DNA of 64,000 nt from positions 62,001 to 126,000 of the forward strand of contig NZ_QKTW01000002.1 of NCBI RefSeq assembly GCF_003236175.1, written 5' to 3'. A program made the translations under genes and the position numbers. The notes under the pieces are model-generated. The model was not told the origin of the DNA and made no database searches. It worked only from the letters and a program-made list of their open reading frames with translations. This document shows positions 61,690 through 64,000 of this stretch, in pieces. This DNA comes from Taibaiella soli. Its GTDB lineage: Bacteria > Bacteroidota > Bacteroidia > Chitinophagales > Chitinophagaceae. Position 1 is the stretch's first letter, and the number at the start of each line of letters is the position of its first letter.

Positions 61690-61878
61690 GGGGTCCATGG
61701 CTCAGCTCTTTTTAAATCCTGGTGCGAAATGGTCAGACGACTTTGAGTCGTCCGACCATTATTGGCTCGCATTATAAACACATTCTTCATATTGAGCACA
61801 TTCAACACATTCCTTTATAACCCACATTCATCACATTCCCCACATTCAACCACATTAGCCATTATCGCATTCCCACGT
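61690..61878. other. Intergenic with CACATT-type word repeats
   Basis: Contains a GGTCAGACGACT/AGTCGTCCGACC hairpin (about 61730-61757), then AACACATTC and CCACATT words repeated about eight times between 61775 and 61860. Similar words occur at 63738-63770. I see no gene. Confidence 0.5.
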
Positions 61879-61886
61879 TATCTTTG
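61879..61886 (+). promoter_or_regulatory. Bacteroidota -7 promoter box TATCTTTG
   Basis: Exact TAnnTTTG, 38 bases before the ATG of the FAD dehydrogenase gene at 61924. Confidence 0.65.
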
Positions 61887-61923
61887 CGGGACGTTTTCAG
61901 GATAAATACCTGGCGCAGTATAT

Positions 61924-63477
61924 ATGATTCAGAATATTACCATTGCAGTAAGTCCGGCGGATGCAGAGAATAACCGTCGCATTATCAGCATTATTGCTGA
62001 AGAAACAGGCATCAGAGCCAAGCGGATTACTGGTTTTCACATTCAGAAAAAATCCATCGACGCCCGTTCGCGTCAGCCGCGCATCAATCTGCAACTGGAA
62101 GTTTTCTTTGATCAGCAGCCAACAGAGAAACCGGCTTTTGATCCGGAATTGCAAAACGTATCCAACGCCAAACATGTGGTGATCGTAGGTGCAGGCCCTG
62201 CGGGAATCTTTGCAGCAATTCGTCTGATCAATCTGGGGTACAAGCCGATTATTCTGGAACGCGGTAAAGATGTGCGCAGCCGTCGTCGAGATCTTGCGGC
62301 GATGAATAAAGAAGGTATCGTCAATCCCGAATCAAATTATTGTTTTGGAGAAGGTGGCGCAGGAACATACTCCGATGGTAAGCTTTATACGCGTTCTACC
62401 AAGCGCGGCAATGTGCAGCGCATTCTGCAATTGTTTCATCATTTTGGCGCCGATGAAAGAATCCTTTACGAAGCACATCCACATATTGGCACTAATAAAT
62501 TGCCGCAAATCATCACCGCCATGCGTGAAGCAATCATTGCTTGCGGTGGCGAAGTATTATTTGAATCTAAACTCACCGACATTGTTTTAGACGGGGATCA
62601 GGTGAAAGCCGTAAGAACTGCTGATGGCAAGCGAATCGAATGTTCATCACTCATCTTAGCCACCGGACATTCGGCCCGGGATATCTTTGAATTATTGCAC
62701 CGCAAGCAAATTGAAATAGAGTGCAAGCCATTTGCATTGGGCGTTCGTATTGAGCATCCGCAATGGATCATTGACCAGGCGCAATACCATTGTGATCTGC
62801 GTGATGAATATTTGCCGCCAGCCAGTTACTCGCTGGTATCGCAGGAAATTGGCCGTGGTGTGTTCTCCTTCTGTATGTGTCCGGGTGGTATTATTGCGCC
62901 CGCTGCAACAAGTCCCGGTGAATTGGTGGTAAATGGCTGGAGCCCTTCAAGACGAAACAATCCGTTTGCTAATTCCGGAACAGTAGTCGCGGTAGATGAG
63001 CAGGATTTTGCGAAGTACGGATTTAAAGGACCGCTTGCTGGTATGCATTATCAGCAAATGGTTGAAAAAAGAGCGTTTGAAGTAGGCGGTGGTAATCTCG
63101 TGGCGCCGGCGCAGCGTATGATTGATTTTGTAGACAACAAAGTTTCGTCAACACTGCCGGAATGTTCTTATTTGCCAGGTGTGAGCAGTGCAGCCATGAA
63201 AGATGTTTTACCGAAGGAAGTAAAAGATGCTTTGCAAAAAGCGATGACCAGCTTTGGTAAAAAGATGAAAGGGTATTATACCAACGAAGCGATACTGGTT
63301 GCGACGGAATCCCGCACGAGTTCACCAGTGCGCATTCCGCGCGATAAAGAAACCTTGCAACATCCGCAGATTAAAGGATTGTATCCATGTGCGGAAGGTG
63401 CGGGTTATGCGGGAGGTATTGTGAGCGCCGCCATAGATGGCGAGCGTTGTGCGGAAGCAGCGGTTTCTGGGAATTAA
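61924..63477 (+). CDS. FAD-dependent dehydrogenase (COG2509-like)
   Basis: A 517-residue flavoprotein of the uncharacterised FAD-dependent dehydrogenase group. The N-terminal ~85 residues are a small alpha/beta domain (AEETGIRAKRITGFHIQKKS). Then comes the FAD-binding Rossmann motif VIVGAGPAGIFAAIRLINLG, ERGKDVRSRRRD, and NYCFGEGGAGTYSDGKLYTR. The C-terminal GLYPCAEGAGYAGGIVSAAIDG closes the FAD site. The function is not established; similarity to glycerol-3-phosphate or geranylgeranyl-reductase-like enzymes is only structural. Single gene with its own promoter box. Confidence 0.92.
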   Translation: MIQNITIAVSPADAENNRRIISIIAEETGIRAKRITGFHIQKKSIDARSRQPRINLQLEVFFDQQPTEKPAFDPELQNVSNAKHVVIVGAGPAGIFAAIRLINLGYKPIILERGKDVRSRRRDLAAMNKEGIVNPESNYCFGEGGAGTYSDGKLYTRSTKRGNVQRILQLFHHFGADERILYEAHPHIGTNKLPQIITAMREAIIACGGEVLFESKLTDIVLDGDQVKAVRTADGKRIECSSLILATGHSARDIFELLHRKQIEIECKPFALGVRIEHPQWIIDQAQYHCDLRDEYLPPASYSLVSQEIGRGVFSFCMCPGGIIAPAATSPGELVVNGWSPSRRNNPFANSGTVVAVDEQDFAKYGFKGPLAGMHYQQMVEKRAFEVGGGNLVAPAQRMIDFVDNKVSSTLPECSYLPGVSSAAMKDVLPKEVKDALQKAMTSFGKKMKGYYTNEAILVATESRTSSPVRIPRDKETLQHPQIKGLYPCAEGAGYAGGIVSAAIDGERCAEAAVSGN

Positions 63478-63856
63478 AAAGTCAAAATTCAAAAGTTAAA
63501 ACCTTAAAATGTGCGGGGTGCGAGTGGGAGTTTTCTCACGGCAGCACTACGGCGCTGTGCTCATCGTGAGCTGGTTTCCTCAAAGGAGCCGGGATGTCAT
63601 TTTTGCGGCGTCGGGGGACTCTGTCAAATCCTGTACAAGAGTTGTCGAAGTCCTGTACAGGATTTACCAAAGTTCTGTACAGGAGTTGCTGAAGTCCTGT
63701 ACAAGAGTTTATCGAATCTTCTCTTCATTAAGGAGCCGGCACATTCATCATATTAAGCCACATTAACTCTTTAACCCTTTAACCATTTAACGGTTCCCTC
63801 TTTTCTCGCGTTAATAAAATATCTATATTGTTGGTGCATAACATAATCACCACACC
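63478..63856. other. Gene-free gap with tandem repeat and word repeats
   Basis: Holds GTCAAAATTCAAAA (63480), the 22-bp tandem repeat described separately, CACATT words and a run of TTTAACC variants (63766-63792). Short open frames here are in no way gene-like. The promoter of the metallophosphoesterase probably lies near 63810-63840. Confidence 0.5.
63629..63716. repeat. 22-bp tandem repeat, four units
   Basis: Four consecutive 22-bp units (TCCTGTACAAGAGTTGTCGA plus AG and variants) from 63629 to 63716. Each contains TGTACA, and in unit 2 the palindrome TCCTGTACAGGA is perfect. The unit length is not a multiple of three, so a coding role is unlikely. Confidence 0.85.
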
Positions 63857-64000
63857 ATGCTCGTTATTATCAGCGATCTGCATCTTACTGACGGTACCTC
63901 CGGCGAAACTATAGATGAGAAAGCGTTTCGTGTATTCCGCAACCGCCTTAGTGATATGGCCTATGATGCCTCCTGGCGGCTCGATGATCAGAAAAAATCT
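63857..64000 (+). CDS. Metallophosphoesterase, N-terminal part (cut by window end)
   Basis: Only the first 48 codons are visible: MLVIISDLHLTDGTSGETID carries the first metal motif D-x-H (Asp 7, His 9) of calcineurin-like phosphoesterases. The reading frame is open to the last base. The rest, including the GNHD motif, lies beyond the window, so the substrate class cannot be said. Confidence 0.8.
   Translation, partial: MLVIISDLHLTDGTSGETIDEKAFRVFRNRLSDMAYDASWRLDDQKKS

Noticed and set aside
63509-63766. Two overlapping ORFs of 81-85 residues
   Set aside because: They read through the 22-bp tandem repeat in two frames. The repetition explains the lack of stops.

Overview
This window looks like a Bacteroidota chromosome, most likely Chitinophagales/Chitinophagaceae-like (family-level placement is inference). 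Direct signs are repeated TAnnTTTG promoter boxes, genes without clear Shine-Dalgarno sites, a GldD gliding lipoprotein, a type IX secretion cargo with a C-terminal sorting tail, the rpmB-rpmG-DUF4295 ribosomal cluster, bacillithiol deacetylase BshB1, and a clade II (Sec-type) nitrous oxide reductase locus. There is no rRNA, no CRISPR array and no intact insertion sequence. One tRNA-Arg(CCT) is present. Intergenic gaps are rich in short dispersed palindromic repeats.

Layout. 0.2-14.3 kb is an accessory region of AraC-family regulators paired with small enzymes: GlxA-like regulator, VOC protein, SDR plus AraC, a divergent AraC / TolC-HlyD-MFS tripartite exporter (4.7-9.7 kb), an MscS channel, an AraC + SMUG2-type glycosylase pair, and another SDR. 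14.4-19.7 kb carries an Imm33/DUF2185 protein, the tRNA, a PH-domain protein, two lipoproteins, a DUF4238 protein and an ELWxxDGT-repeat T9SS cargo. 19.8-26.4 kb is the most unusual part: an AbiL-type ATPase/RloB defence pair whose rloB reading frame appears broken at its 5' end, a pair of overlapping very small ORFs, a 15-copy 21-bp minisatellite, and a three-gene contractile-injection fragment (tape-measure C-terminal domain, sheath, tube) without baseplate, spike or ATPase genes.

26.4-31.6 kb holds an aldo/keto reductase, lipoproteins and a divergent pair of paralogous amidohydrolases. 31.7-42.6 kb is a nitrogen-oxide module. The + strand carries an AraC regulator, truncated haemoglobin, RIC/ScdA, a haemerythrin protein and a 12-TM haem-copper-oxidase-like protein. 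The - strand carries a tightly overlapped operon cytC-cytC-nosZ-orf191-nosL-nosD-nosF-nosY. The nos promoter carries two TGAT-N4-ATCA boxes exactly 21 bp apart, the nearer one about 41 bp from the predicted start. The haemoglobin promoter carries a separate 28-bp inverted repeat. Together these genes should detoxify NO, repair Fe-S/di-iron damage and respire N2O.

42.8-46.3 kb has a DUF1963 protein, two SDRs and their likely AraC regulator. 46.6-64 kb is mostly core: gldD, DUF3467, guaA, a PBP1-like periplasmic protein, DUF4295/rpmG/rpmB, bshB1, DUF4294, a DCC protein, purQ, a free-standing DsbD-alpha domain next to full DsbD, a COG2509-type FAD dehydrogenase, and the start of a metallophosphoesterase cut by the window end. 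All function calls come from reading the sequence; no database search was run.
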